From Byssothecium circinans (lineage: Eukaryota; Ascomycota; Dothideomycetes; Pleosporales; Massarinaceae), in contig ML977000.1 of NCBI GenBank assembly GCA_010015675.1, positions 8,623 through 62,031 on the forward strand: 53,409 nucleotides of DNA, in the 5' to 3' direction. Position 1 is the first letter of the stretch. Every line of letters begins with the position of its first letter. Positions 9,536-22,272 of this stretch are shown one piece after another. Below the pieces are notes generated by a model. The model was not told where the DNA came from and did not search any database. It saw only the letters and a program-made list of their open reading frames with translations. The position numbers were made by a program, and so were the translations under genes.

Positions 9536-11236
9536 TTACTTAACTTTATCGTTATTATCATCTACATTGCTATCTAAAAATATATACTAAGTACTAGCCT
9601 CTAACTTAGAAGAACCTTCTTTATTAGCTTAATATATTCTTATATTATGCCTAGCCTTACCATAGTTGCCGTAGTAGCGAATACCTAGTTATTATACTTT
9701 ATATTTACCCTCTACCCTTGCCCTCTTATAGTTCTAAATAGTTCCTAATAGTTTAGAACTCTTCTAGTCTACTATAAGACTATACTCTATAGTGCTACCC
9801 TTCTAAATATACTTATACTTGCGTATTTTACGCTTAGTTATTACCTTAAGTTGCTTTTTAAGTTTTTTAATACGCGACTTTATAAGTATAGTACTATACA
9901 GCACTAACTTAGTACCTTTAATAAGCTATAAAAGCCTACCTTGTGCTGTTCGTGGTGATTAAGTAATAGAATTACGTATAAACTTTAACTATAAGCTAAA
10001 TTCACGTATATTACTTAGAGTCCTTAATAGCTATAGCATCTTTAGTAGTTAGGGTCCTAGTAGAGTATATATATACATATTAAGGTAATTAAGTACTACC
10101 TACGCGTTTAGAGGGACTAGCCCTATTACCTTAAAGGCCTTTTAATAGTTCTAAACCATAAACACACTTAAAAACGCATCTTTAAAAGCTAATAGGAATA
10201 CTTCCTTATTAATATAAAAGACACGCTATTACACTAAGCCTTAAATAATATTAGAGTACTTACACTTAAGCAGCAAGAATAACACTACATTAAGCGGCTA
10301 GAGGATGTATAATAAGTGTAGTAGTATATAGAGCGTAAAGATCTTATTATTATAATAATAATCCTTAAAATCTTAATTTAGGTAGCTTTTATAGCTATCT
10401 AAAATTAGTAACTAATAGACGCCTACTATTTAGCCCTTTATATACGCGTTAAAGTGCTTTAACTATATAAGACTAAGCTTATTAGTTGTCTATCTATTAT
10501 CTACGACTAAGAGCTTCTAATTGCGTAGTATATTAGCTTCCTACAAAGAGATATAGACGCGTCCTTTATATATAATAAATAGTAGGGTAAATATACTATT
10601 TAAATATATACTCTAGATATCTATCACCTACTCCTTATCGCCTAGCTAAACTATTGTAGGCCTTTCTCGCTTCTCTAAGCTAGTAACTACTTTTATAGAG
10701 CTAATAACACCTATCTAAAAGCTAGTCTTATTAAAGTTGTATATATTATTATTATGTATACTGTACTTAGCTTTAGTATCCTATATAAGCTTAAACTACG
10801 TGTTAACTACCTTAGGATCATTCTATAGTACTCTTTAACAGTCCTTTAAATAGTTCTAAACTATTTATAACTATTCTAAATAGTCTATAAACTATACTAC
10901 CTAGTTAATACCTACTTTCTTATCACCCCACTCGCGTAGTAGTTTATTTGCTATATCTAACACTTCGCCTAACGTAGGCGCAAATCCTCGCGAATTAAGG
11001 TTAAGGATATATTAGATAAGCGTCTCCTATTTAATTAGGGATAGTTTTAAATAGTTTAGAACTATTTCTAGTTAAAAAGGTATTCCTTTAGCATATTAAC
11101 TAAGGACGTAATGCTTAATGTTAAAGGCCTTAGCAGCGCTTTAATAGCTTTTAAATTAGCCTCTATTATATGTGGTAAGGGTAAGCTATAGTCTACCTTT
11201 ATATTAGAGTTATTTAGAGTAGTATTATTAAGGCAT
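9536..11236 (-). pseudogene. Transposase of copy Z, dead
   Basis: A 566-codon frame starts with ATG at 11236 and ends at TAA 9538-9536, in phase throughout with many TAA/TAG. It shows the psq-type HTH region, a CENP-B segment (LNSRGFAPTLGEVLDIANK), the DDE core (GHKSY where DGHxSH is expected) and a Lys-rich stretch (KSRIKKLKKQLKVITKRK). A CCHC knuckle (YYGNYGKARHNIRIY, Cys to Tyr) precedes an acidic Ser/Asp-rich tail. The domain order equals that of X1. Premature stops make it non-functional. Confidence 0.75.
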
Positions 11237-11270
11237 TTTTGCGTTAAAGATAGTGTTAGTATTGCTAAGG

Positions 11271-11430
11271 AATTTTAGGCTATTTAATAGTTTAGGCTGT
11301 TTAATAGTTTAGGCTATTTAATAGTTTAGGCTATTTAATAGTTTAGGCTATTTAATAGTNNNNNNNNNNTTTAATAGTTTAGGCTATTTAATAGTTTAGG
11401 CTATTTAATAGTTTAGGCTATTTAATAGTA
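11271..11430. repeat. 17-bp tandem iteron array at the 5' end of Z, with N gap
   Basis: Roughly eight to nine copies of TTTAGGCTATTTAATAG, almost identical, broken by ten Ns at 11360-11369. The opposite end of Z has two units. True copy number is unknown because the gap sits in the array. Confidence 0.9.
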
Positions 11431-11438
11431 GATTACGT

Positions 11439-12011
11439 TATATTTACTTTACTATTTATTATATATAAAGGACGCGTTTATATCTCTTTATAGTACTAGG
11501 AAGCTAATATACTATATAATTAGAAGCTCTTAGTCTTAGAGAATAGATAGACAAATAATAAGCTTAGTCTTACGTAGTTAAAGCACTTTAACGCGTATAT
11601 AAAGAGCTAAATAGTAGGCGCCTATTAGTTACTAATTTTAGGTAACTATAAAAGCTATCTAAATTAAGGTTTTAAGGATTATTATTAAAATAATAAGATT
11701 TTTATACTTTATACACTACTATACTTATTATATATTATTTAGCTACTTAATATAGTATTATTCTTACTACTTAAATATAAGTTCTTTAGGATTATTTAAG
11801 ACTTAGTATACTAATACGTTTTTTATATTAATAAAGAAGTATTCTTACTAGCCTTTAAAGATATATTTTTAAGCGTATTTATAGTTTAGAACTATTAAAG
11901 GGCCTTTAAGGTATTAGGGCTAGTCCCTTTAAACGTATAGGTAGTACTTAATTACCTTAATATACGTATATATACTCTACTAGGACCCCTACTACAAGAG
12001 ACGCTATAGTA
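11439..12011 (+). mobile_element. pogo-like transposon Y, part 2 of 3
   Basis: This continues the dead Y transposase from 9472 through the DDE core: QLLILDGHKSY, then a segment matching the family's LQPLDVG box (LLQPLNVGL). It ends at the TA 12010-12011, where the P2 element is inserted. The same sequence occurs inverted in copy Z at about 10050-10560, which confirms the alignment. Confidence 0.7.
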
Positions 12012-13795
12012 AGCTAGCCGACCAGGTTCCTGATCATCTGGGGTTCTTGGTCACCTCTTAAAATCAGCCACCCCTCTCAACGCTCGTGATTTCTCAACAC
12101 TCAGCTACCCAAAATGGAAAATCGCGAAGCAGCAATATAAGCAGCTATCTCTGATCTTATTTCTGGTGTTTATCCTAGCCAACGGGCTGCTGCGAAGGCG
12201 TACAATGTCCCGCAGTCTACTCTCTTAGCGCGTATACGCGGTACACAGAACAGCCAAAACAGCCACGTATACTAGCAGCGATTAACTCAACAATAAGAGG
12301 AGTTTCTCGTATAATAGATCCTTAAAGAAGACGCACGCGCTTTTCCTCCCTCCCACGCGCGTGCGCGAGAAATGGCGAATCGAATCCTGCAGATAAATAG
12401 AGACGACAATCCTGTTAGCAAACATTGGATATCCTGCTTTATTAAGCGCAACCCACGCGTCGCATCTATTGTAGGTAGAAAGATAGAGGCTTCACGGGCT
12501 AAGGCAGCAACATAGGAGCAGATACGCGGGTTTCTTTAGCACTATGAGAGGCTGCGCGTAGAGCTAGGTATATAGGCTAAGGATACATAGAATATGGATG
12601 AGACTAGGAAGGCCCTAGGTGTATGTATAAACACTAGAGTACTCGCAAGTAGTCAGAAAAAGGAGGCTTATTATTAGTCTCTAGAGAATCGCGAGTGGGC
12701 ATCTATAATTAAGTGCGTATCAGCTATAGGTAAGAAACTACGCTGCGCAGTGATATTTAAGGGCTAGAACCTATAGACTACTTAGTTTCCTACAACTATT
12801 CTAGACTAGCTTTATATAACCTCATAGAACGGCTAGACATCTAATGCAATTAGAACTAAGTAGCTACAGCGCGTGTTTCTACCTAATATAGCTCCCTTAT
12901 ACAATCATTAGAGGATACTTATCTTAGATAGCTATGGTAGCTACGTTAACCTAGAATTCCTATAGCTCTATAAATAAAATAAAGTTTAGCTTCTATTTCT
13001 ACCTACTTATTCCTCGCACGTCCTACAGCCTCTAGATCTCTTAGTTTTCTTAGTAGTAAAGTATTTCTATTAGTAATAAATTTAAGAACTATCCTACCTT
13101 AATAACATAGCACTTATTAAAAAGAAACGTTTTATTACTACCTACTATGCAGCTAGAGAGAAAGGGATTACTAAGAGAGTTATATAAGCTAGATAGGCTA
13201 CTACAGGTATCTATCTATTAAATATTAAGTGTGTAGTTAACTCCTCTTAAGTAGCTTAGAGGCCTATTACGCTACCTTATTAGAACTAACCTTAACCTAC
13301 TTAGAGCTATCTATCTACCCCTTACAGACCTCGCGATCTTTTTATAGCTTAGCGAGAGCTACATAGAAGGCAGAGAATCCATCGCGAAGCTCATTAGCTT
13401 ATTGAAAAAGCAGGCAAAGTAATTACCCTTACAAATACACGCGCAGCACTGCTAGAAATAGAGAATAAAAGACTATATAGTTAACTTAAGGCCCTTAAGC
13501 CTCAACAGCCATGAAAAAGAATACGGGTAGACCTAAATTAACGCTTTGCAGATATAGATATAATCATGATAGCAAAATAGGCAGCAGATCTTTTAGCGTT
13601 ACAAAACAACAACAAAGCAGCAGAAAAGGAAGCAGAAAAGGCTGTAGCTAAAATAGCTGCTAAAACTCTGCAATCTATGTGTATAGAGTAGTAATTTTAA
13701 TTAGGTTGACTAAAATAAACATGATTTTCTAAGGGATGGCTAATTTTGAGAGGTGACTAAGAACCCTAGGTAATCAGGAACCTAGTTAGCTAGCT
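12012..13795 (+). mobile_element. pogo/Fot1-like DNA transposon P2, complete, inserted in Y
   Basis: Terminal inverted repeats of about 65 bp (tip AGCTAGCCGACCAGG, right end AGCTAGCTAACTAGG in inverse) are framed by TA at 12010-12011 and 13796-13797; length is 1784 bp. The repeats contain two degenerate 17-bp units. It is the same family as the end at 1-152. GC is higher and RIP lighter than in the surrounding Y, so it is the younger insertion. Removing it rejoins Y. Confidence 0.88.
12114..13709 (+). pseudogene. Fot1/pogo-like transposase of P2, RIP-inactivated
   Basis: A frame of 531 codons from ATG 12114 to TGA 13709, in phase, with many TAG/TAA. The N-terminus (MENREAAI) is followed by the psq HTH (GVYPSQRAAAKAYNVPQSTL), a CENP-B-type domain (FPPSHARAREMANRIL) and the DDE core with NMDETRKALGV for the first catalytic Asp. 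Next come ILDSYGSYVNLEFL (DSHGSH box, His to Tyr) and SSHVLQPLDL. The tail is Ala/Lys-rich. RIP explains all the stops I checked. It is related to, but distinct from, the X/Y/Z transposases, which carry a C-terminal zinc knuckle. Confidence 0.8.
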
Positions 13796-13960
13796 TAATT
13801 AAAAATACTAAGTAATATATATAAATTTAGCTTATAGTTAAAGCTAGTATATAATTCTATTACTTAGTTACTATAGATAGCTTAAGGTAGGCTTTTATAG
13901 CTTATTAAAGGTGCTAAGTTAATACTATATAGTAGTATAGTAGAGTAGCATATTTAGCCT
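13796..13960 (+). mobile_element. pogo-like transposon Y, part 3 of 3 (truncated)
   Basis: After P2, the sequence again parallels the transposase of copy Z (inverted, about 9900-10010) up to about 13960 and then departs. The zinc-knuckle end and 3' tip of Y are not seen. Confidence 0.6.
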
Positions 13961-16929
13961 AGTATTAAGAAAAGCTTAGGGTATTATTTTAGTATAGCTT
14001 TACGTAGCTTAGTTACTTAGCGCTAGATTATATATAGCTTATAGTTAGTGCTAGTTATTATAATAATTACTAAGAAGAACTACTAGCCTAGTTAAGTACT
14101 AGACAAAATCTTATCTCTTTAGTTATTAAAATATCTATCTCTAAGTAATTCTTAACTATAACGTTAATATAATATCTATACTATAATAAATAGCAACTAA
14201 CCTCTAACTTAAACCTATATAGTAATAGGCTTAGAATCCTCTTATAAGCTAGATAAATAATTAAGTTACTCTTAGGTAGCACTATAATAGTATAATAAAG
14301 TAAAAGAACTAGAAACTAGCAGCCTAAAGGCTAAGGTATTATAAGATACCTAAAAAAAGATAGATATAGATAGAAAGCTTTAGCCTTAGTATTAATATTA
14401 GATTTAACTTAGCATAGCATAGATAAAGTGTAGTATTAACTTAGTATAAAGACTTAGCTTAAAAGGAAACGTAGTAACGTGTTAAGATACTCTTAAGTAG
14501 CTAGAAAAGAGTAAAGTAAGGCTTTAGCTATGCTAAGTAAAATTCTAGACTATATAAGATAACTTATACTATTATGCTAGACTAAGAAAGGCTTAAGTAG
14601 GCTTAACTTTATGTAGCTTAGACTATTAACTTGCTAGAATAGTACAAATATAAAGAAGCTAAGATATAAAAAAGGAAATAGTAGAGTAAGAAGAAGAGTA
14701 GCTTCTAAAGGCTAAAGCATAGCTAAGATAAGCTTAGTAGTAAATTAACTTAAAGAAATAAACAAAATATAAAATAATAAAAATAACTAATAAAGAAACT
14801 AAAGAACTAGAAGAATAGTTAATTATTATAAAAATATATTAATCTTTATAGAACTAAGGAAAGACTACTACTAAGAATATATTAAGTAGTACTAATACTC
14901 TAAAAGATATATAAAACTAAAGTATATTATTCTAAGATAATAAATTACTAGTAGTACTAATACTAGTGCTAATACTAGTACTTAAGGAACTCTTAAATAG
15001 AAGCTAGGGAATATTAAAGTAGCTAAAGAATATTATAGTACTTTTTAAAGAAAACTTAGCCTAGCTACGTATAGTTCTTACTAACTATAAATCTATCCTA
15101 AGTATGCCTTTTAAGAAGTTTAATAGAGATAATATTATAGACTTTATTAAGAACTATAATTAAGAAAGGTAGAAGAAGTAATAGATATTAAAGATAAAGT
15201 TTAAGAATATCTTAGACTACTATAAGAAGAACATAGTAGAAATTATTAAGTACTTAATAGAAGAATATAAGAAAGGGTTAAAAGATGCTAACTAGGATAA
15301 TTTTAAAAAAGCCTTAAAGGCTAGGTTTAAGAATAGGGATTAGGCGTATTTAAAAGCTATAGAGGAGAACTTAAAGGCTTAGTTAAAAAATAATATAGAA
15401 ATACTAAGAGTAAACCTCTAAAACTTTATTAATAAATTTAAGATTTATTTTATAAAGTACTTAAAGGTAAGTATAGTTACTAGAGCCCTAAGACTAAGGT
15501 ATATAATAAAAGAACTTAATAAAGAGGTCTTAAAGAAAGTATTAATTAAGTTCTTACTATTAATTAAAGATCTTAGCAAGTTTATAGAGGAAATATATAA
15601 AAAGGTTAAAAATTTCTTAATAAGAAACTTATAAGTATAGGCTAAAATTAATATCTTCTACTAATAGGGTAGCTAGATAAATAGGAAGTAACCTTTTAAG
15701 CGCCTAAGATAGATATTCTACTTAGATAGCCTAAGGTACTTATAATACCTAAGTTTCTTTTAATACGCCTATATAGCGCAATTAGGAGCTAAAAACTAGT
15801 TAGAATAATTCTAACGTAGGTAAAAATTAATAAACTTATAAAGAAACTAGGAGAGCTAAAGCTATAAAAAGCTTCCTTCTATAACTAAGACCTAAGAGAT
15901 AAAGAGCTCCTAAGCAACTAAACTATTAAAGTAAAAGTTAAAAGAAAAGTAGATAAAATTATTAAAATAAACTTAGTAGCCTTCTAGCTAACTACGTTAT
16001 TATAGTAATAAGCTAACTTTAAAGTAACTATATCCCCTTAGTATACTAATTAAAGGCTAAATATTATATTTTAATTATATAGAATAGTAGATTTACCTAC
16101 TATAGCTAGCTAAATATAATATAAAAGCTACTTTAGGTATAGAGGTAACTATTTTATTAGGGATTATTAGAATAGGTAAGAACTAATTAATTAAGGGTAG
16201 ATCTATATAAATAATATATTAGGATATAACTAAGTTTACCTTAGTAATCCTACTAATAACTAAGGGCTAGTCTAAAGCATTAAATCTTAAAGGCACTAAA
16301 ATAAATTTATCTAAAATAGTATTAAAGTAAACTTTAGTATTAACCTAATAATAATAGATCCCTTCTAAAGATAGTAGTAGGGCTAGCAACTATAGTAAAA
16401 AGTCCTAGTAGTATAAGTCTAAGCCTTCTAAGCTATTATTAATAAAGAAAAAAGCGTAGGATTTACTTTCTAAGAGGAATTTAAGTAGGTCTAAAAAGAG
16501 AGTAATATAATATATAGAAGTATAAAAACTACTATAGTAGTTAATACTATCTCTATAGAACTTATAGCTAGATCCTTTAAAGTATTTATCCTTTAAAGAA
16601 TTCTTACTAAACTATATATAGTATAATTTAGTAATAATATTAATATAAGTAATATAGAAGAGGAGCCTAAGGAAATCTTAGTAATCTAGAAAAAAAGAAA
16701 AAAGAAATAAAAGCTAGGTAACTAAATCTATTTAAACCTAGCCTTTCTTCTTTAATAAATACTAGACTCTAAGGTACCTATAGATATTGGAATACTTCTT
16801 AAGAACTCCCTAGAAGTATAAAAGATACTTATAAAGGTAATATACTTAGAAAAAGAAGCTAAGGATCTCTTAGGTAACTCTAAGATAATAATAGCCTACG
16901 TAGTCATTTGTAATTTTTAACTATATATA
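13961..16929 (+). other. RIP-saturated stretch with a gag-like ghost frame
   Basis: No intact gene. From about 15100 to 15640 one plus frame reads as a long helical, Lys/Asn-rich protein once TAA/TAG are taken as Gln (for example NFINKFKIYFIKYLKVSIVT, KFLLLIKDLSKFIEEIYKK). This resembles a retroelement Gag. Downstream to about 16850 it becomes Gln/Ser/Lys-rich. I cannot find reverse transcriptase motifs, so the class is uncertain. It could be the internal part of the element whose LTR lies at 17665-18184. Confidence 0.35.
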
Positions 16930-17235
16930 ACGTATTCTACTACTAAACTACCTATACTACTAAACTACTTATAATTCCTTAGTAATACTAACTCTATCTT
17001 TAACATAAAAATACCTTAATAATAAAGGTCTAAATAACTCTAATATAAAGGTAGACTATAGCTTACCTTTAGCGTATATAATAAAAGCTAATTTAAAAGC
17101 TATCAAAGCACTACTATAGCCTTTAACGTTAAGCCTTACGTCCTTACTAAACACGTTAGAGGAATATCTTTTTAACTAGAAATAGTACTAAACTATTTAA
17201 AACTATCTCTAACTAAGTAGGAAATACTTATCCTA
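16930..17235 (+). mobile_element. 5' fragment of another pogo-like transposon (W)
   Basis: After TA (16928-16929) the tip ACGTATTCTACTAC is followed by two 17-bp units (ACTACTAAACTACCTAT and a variant) and the box ATAATTCCTTAGTAA. The leader and first transposase codons then parallel copy Z (minus strand, 11236 downwards). It ends near 17235. It is a third subfamily by iteron sequence. Confidence 0.7.
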
Positions 17236-17664
17236 TATATAGATTATAGCTAGGAAGGGAATATTTATATATATAATAGAATTAATAATCTATTACTATC
17301 TACTAGCAAGGGAACTATATACTATAAGGCGCAGCACTAACTAGGCACTAGGCTAGGGAAGTATAAGTACACACATAATAAAAGAGGAATTAACTATAAT
17401 ATAGAAGGACCTATACTAAGGGGTATTCCTAAGATAGGGCTAGCTAATATATCCCCTTAATTCTTCTAGAGTTATAACTCTAATAAGATACTAGGTATAT
17501 AAAGGATAAAAGAAGCTAGCAATATAAAAAGAATATTAAAAGAGGGAGTAAAGTAAATACCTAAAGAAAAGGTAATTAAAGAATAATCTTAAATTATTAA
17601 AACACTAATTAAGAGACTAACATAGTCTAAAGGTAAATAAGGTTTAAGAAACTATAAAATAGAG
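17236..17664. other. RIP-degraded DNA, unidentified
   Basis: No frame or repeat here matches anything else in the window. It may be the 3' internal end of the element preceding the LTR at 17665. A purine-rich segment ends just before the LTR but is not a clear polypurine tract. Confidence 0.3.
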
Positions 17665-18184
17665 TGTTAGAATATAAGAGTATATTTAATACTTATATTA
17701 ATCTACTCTTATTTCTATATATACTCCTTATTACCTAGTAGTTAAATACTATAGGTTAGTAATCTAGGCTATCCTAGATTACTACCTTCTAGGTAGTTGA
17801 CTATAGATTAGATAGAACTATCCTAGATCAATCAATCAATTAAACAATCGATCGATCGATTAATCTAAAGGCCTAGCTAATATTATAGCGTTATTAGTTC
17901 TTTATTAAATAAAGAAACTAGTTTTCTTTATTAAATAAAGAAATAATATTAAGCTAAAACGTTTGCAGAAAAGTAAGAATGCTTGCAGCCTTTCTTTATA
18001 CTATCTACCGCATACAGGCTAGTAGGAATAGGCTGAAGAAAGGTATAAGTAAGTGCTCTATCTTTGATTAAACTCTTAACTATATACGATATAATCTACT
18101 ATCAATCTACTACTATTAACTACTATTTTAACTATCTCTGCTATATCTCTATTACCTTTTCACAATTATAATTATATTCTAATA
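17665..18184 (+). repeat. Probable LTR, 520 bp, partner not found
   Basis: The block starts TGTTAGAATATAAG and ends TTATATTCTAATA, an inverted pair in which the final CA has become TA. Such ends are typical of fungal Copia LTRs. It contains a palindromic ATCG run near 17846-17862 and a hairpin made of TTTATTAAATAAAG arms near 17915-17955. The flanking five bases do not match, so it is not clearly a solo LTR. No second copy is in the window. Confidence 0.5.
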
Positions 18185-21100
18185 AAGTAGCTATTTAATC
18201 TAGTAATATATTAAAAGCGCAATAACTACTATAATAAGGAGGTTAATAGGCGCAACTAACTTCTATAAGTAATATAATATATCATAGAGAGGCTGCAAGA
18301 ATGCAGATTTAGGGGGACTAAAGGAAGTAGGAAGGCATTTAAAAGCGCAAAGAAGCTAGCTAGAATCATAAAGGTTTTGCATCTATAGCATAGCATAGCT
18401 AGAGGGTAGGCTAGAATTTATCTAGTCTAAGACTTAGATTAGTAATTAAATTATTAGTATAAAATTTTGCTAATACCTTAATAGAACTTATAAGTAGTAA
18501 TATATTCTATAAGCGTAAAAATATAATAATAGTAAGAACTCTAATTTTTAGAATTAATATAATATATTATATATAAATATTTGACTATAGTACTACCCTA
18601 TCCTAGAGGCAACTAGAGGGAACGTCTATAATAAAAAAGTACTTATAGTAGGTTATAGGAATATAAGTTATAAGCATATTATTAGTCCTAGGTCTATTAA
18701 TTTATATTAATTAGGACTATACTAGTAGAAAATAGAAATTACCTAATAGGGTAGTTTACTTTTATATGCAAGGCACTAACAGCTATAGATATTACGCCTA
18801 TTTAAGATAAGCTATAAGGTCTTAGAACTAACTAGCCTAAGCATAGCACTTCCTAGTCTATTAGCTATATTTAGTTAGATTCTTACTATGCCTAATTAGG
18901 CTAAGTATATAATTAGATTAACTTAGCTTTAGTAACTAACCTAGCATATGTTTCTTTACCTTTATGCTATCTATATCTACACTATATGATTATTTAGCTT
19001 TTAAACTTATACTAAGACTCTTTGCGGCTGCTTATACCTAGTGCTAGCTATGTTAAGCACGCTAACTACGTTTTTTAGTCACGCTATTTAGCCCCTAGCT
19101 AAGTAGGCTTAAAAATCTAATAATTCTATCTTTATTAAGTATAGAACGCGCTATAAAGTCTAGAGAGAAGTAGATACTATCTTCTTTATTTAGCGTAATA
19201 CATTAATCCCTATATCTATAGTAATTAAATCTTATATCTAAGAAAGTAGTAGTTAGTTTTCTATAGTCCTTATTCTAGGGTTACCTCTAACTAATACTTA
19301 GACGCGTATAAGTAAAGAAGTATAAGTAATAATATAATAGAATCTATCTAACTACCTTAGTAAGCTATAGGCTATCTAGCCTCTAGAGCCTAGCTATATT
19401 AGATCTTATATTAGTAGACTAGTATATAATTATTATCTAAATAATAGTCTTTCTTATAGTCCTTTTACCTTAGTATCTAAATTACATAATATCCTTATTA
19501 TACCTATTATATAGTATCCTTATCCTAAACTTACTATATCTTATTACTAATAACTAGTAAATAACTATAAGGTTATATTTACTTATGTAGACTTATATAG
19601 AGATTATATTCTTCTTAAACTATCGACTAGAAAGATTACTAGGATTATTAATTAGGAGATAGTTAGCTAGTAGCTAGTATATTAAGAGTACACTAAATTA
19701 TTATTTAGGAATAGATATATATAGTAGTAGAACGTACTTATAGGGAAAGTCTTAGATCCTTATCTATCTAAACTATAAATTAAGCATATTCTCTAGTAAT
19801 TCTAAACTAAAAAGCCCTTTTACTTAAGTATTATCTATATTCCTAGTTATTAGAACTACTTATCCTCTTAAAGCTAATACTTAATAATGTTATTCTAATA
19901 CTACTCCTTAATAAATCCCTCCTACTAAAACTAATCTAAGATACTTAAACTCTAGTCTTAATAGTTCTAATTTAAAGATTTAATATTATTAATAAGTATA
20001 GCTTCTAAAAGCTACTTAAAGTAGTTATACTTACTTATAGGAATAGCCCTAATTTTAAGCTCTTTAGTTTTACTTTTAGATAAGTTAATATTTACTCTCT
20101 CTTCCCCTAAATAATAAAAGGCTCCTAGTATTCCTTAAAGCTAAAATATAAGACCTTTACCTATAGTACTTCTAGTCTTAAAGAAGAAGGCCTAATAAAA
20201 TAGTTTCTTTTTAGTAGAATTATCCTAGTGCTTACTATAATTATAAGTTATAATAAAAAGAGGATAGCTCAATATTCTTTTAGATATGTTAGAATAGGTC
20301 CTTATTAATATACATAGTATAATTATATTATAAAGATATTTTCCCTAATTAAATAAAAGCTTTACTTATAGCTAGGATACTAAACTTACTATTAGAAGTA
20401 GAAGGAATAGTAGTATTTAAAGGTAGAAGTAAATAAGCTAAAGATTAAAAAGGACTCTATAAGTTAATTACTAGAGAGCAACTAGGAAATTTTAAAAGCT
20501 TCCTACTATTAATATATTATTATTAATAGCTATATACTAAGATTAGCTAGCCTAATGTATAATATCTAGGAGACCTATATATAATAATTTATATTTAGGC
20601 TTACTACTATATTTCTTAAAGTATAGAGCTTATATCTACTAGGCAACTATCTACACACGCTATTAAAGCGTACAATAATTAGTAAACATGCAAGAGTATA
20701 TTAGTAGAAGTAATAAGTCCCTTATAGCTAATAAATACCTAGGACTAGGAACCCCTTAATATATAAACTATAATACGCTGCTAGCGTTTTCATAGCTATC
20801 ATACTACCTAACAATAGGTGCGAAAATAAATTCTTGCTATATTAGGCAGACTTTAACTAGACATTAGGCGACGCTAATTATAATAAGGTAGGTAATAAGG
20901 ATAGTAGCCTAACTAGCTTACGCCTAGTAGATAGTAAGTAAGTCTAAGGTATACTAGTCTATATTAAAATAAAATTAATATTAACTAATTACCTTAAACC
21001 TAATTCCTATTAGCGAAATAAGCTAAGCCTCCTTACCTTACTAAAGAATCTGTACCTATCCTTTCTACCTAAGGATTTCTTAGTTATACCTATATACCTA

Positions 21101-22272
21101 CGTACTTCTATATCTCTATGCTCTTAACCTATACATCCCTACTATACCTTACTTACTAAAAATAATTTAGTTATATTAACTATGTAAGAATTTTTAGTTA
21201 TACTACTATCCTTAGTATACTACTACTATGCTTTCTTTCTAGTAGTAATTTAAGCATTAGTTTATTAAGATTAGCGAAGATATTTAGACTAATAATAACT
21301 AAGTTCTAGATAGTATTCTTAAACAATTAGCAAGGCTTTAAGCGCAGGCAACTATCTAGAAAACATTAGTATTAGCTACTTAAATATTAAATAGTTATCC
21401 TAGTAAAAGCGCCCTCCTAAGTAGTTAGTAATAAGAATAAAGCATATTATTAAGTTTACATATAAGGGACCATTCTATAATAAGGAAAAGAGTAAGCATC
21501 TATAAAAGCTTGAATACAACGCCTTAAAGTTTTGCGGATTAGCATATACTATTTAATAGCTACTTAAACTATCAGAATTATAGTTTAAATACCTCCTTAA
21601 ATATATTATAGGATTCATCTATAGCTAAAAGCTTATATAGTATCTATACTGCAGTAATATTAATAAAGTTCTTAATCTTAAGATAGCTACTAAAGATAAG
21701 TAGTTATATTAGGACTTTCTAATAGGTAGGTTTACTAAGGCTAAAATGCTACATTTACGCAACTAACAGAGCTAGCAAATATTAATTCAAGGCTACCTTA
21801 AAGGCCTAGTATAATAGATAAAGATTATTCTACTACTTTAAATAAGCTAGAGGTTAAGCTAACTCTACTAGTAATATAGGATTTCTATAGATAAATGCTA
21901 CCTTCTAAGAGACTACCTAAAAGGTAGAGAGAGGAGTTTATAGATAGTACTTTAGGCTTAATTAAGTTAACTCTTATAGCTTTAACTAAGCTAGTTAAAC
22001 AGGATCCTCTATCTTAGATATTATATAAGTATAAGTTTAATACCTTCTACTCTAGAGTTAATATTACTTTACTGCTAGTACTTATCTCTTAAGTAGAGTT
22101 ACTTACTAGTAATATATTTAAGTTAACTATTAAAGATATTAAAGAAGTCGCCTAAATAGACTAAGTTAGTAGTAATATTTATTTAATATAGCTACTTTAC
22201 TTATAGATAGTACTATTTATTATAGTTTTAGTCTCTAATAGTCTAGCACTATAATATACCTCTAGACTTAAC
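18185..22272 (+). other. RIP-degraded older DNA with unidentified ghost reading frames
   Basis: Several stretches read as protein on the plus strand once TAA/TAG are taken as Gln/Trp. They lie at about 18600-19350 (for example RYLAPSQVGLKIQQFYLYQV), 21230-21530 (KISEDIQTNNNQVLD) and 21440-22250 (KFTYKGPFYNKEKSKHLQKL, LIKLTLIALTKLVKQDPLSQ). I recognise none of them. Removing Gypsy A joins this DNA to 29895 onward. It is either dead host genes or the body of a large old mobile element. Confidence 0.4.

Larger units (their letters stand above)
9473..11438 (-). mobile_element. pogo-like transposon Z, complete, inserted in Y
   Basis: Both ends read ACRTAATCTACTATYAAA inward and are framed by TA (9471-9472 and 11439-11440). 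Removing Z and one TA rejoins the transposase frame of Y. Length is 1966 bp including a 10-N gap. The right (5') end has a long run of 17-bp units (TTTAGGCTATTTAATAG on the plus strand), the left (3') end only two. RIP damage is heavy, but GC is slightly higher than in Y. Confidence 0.85.
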
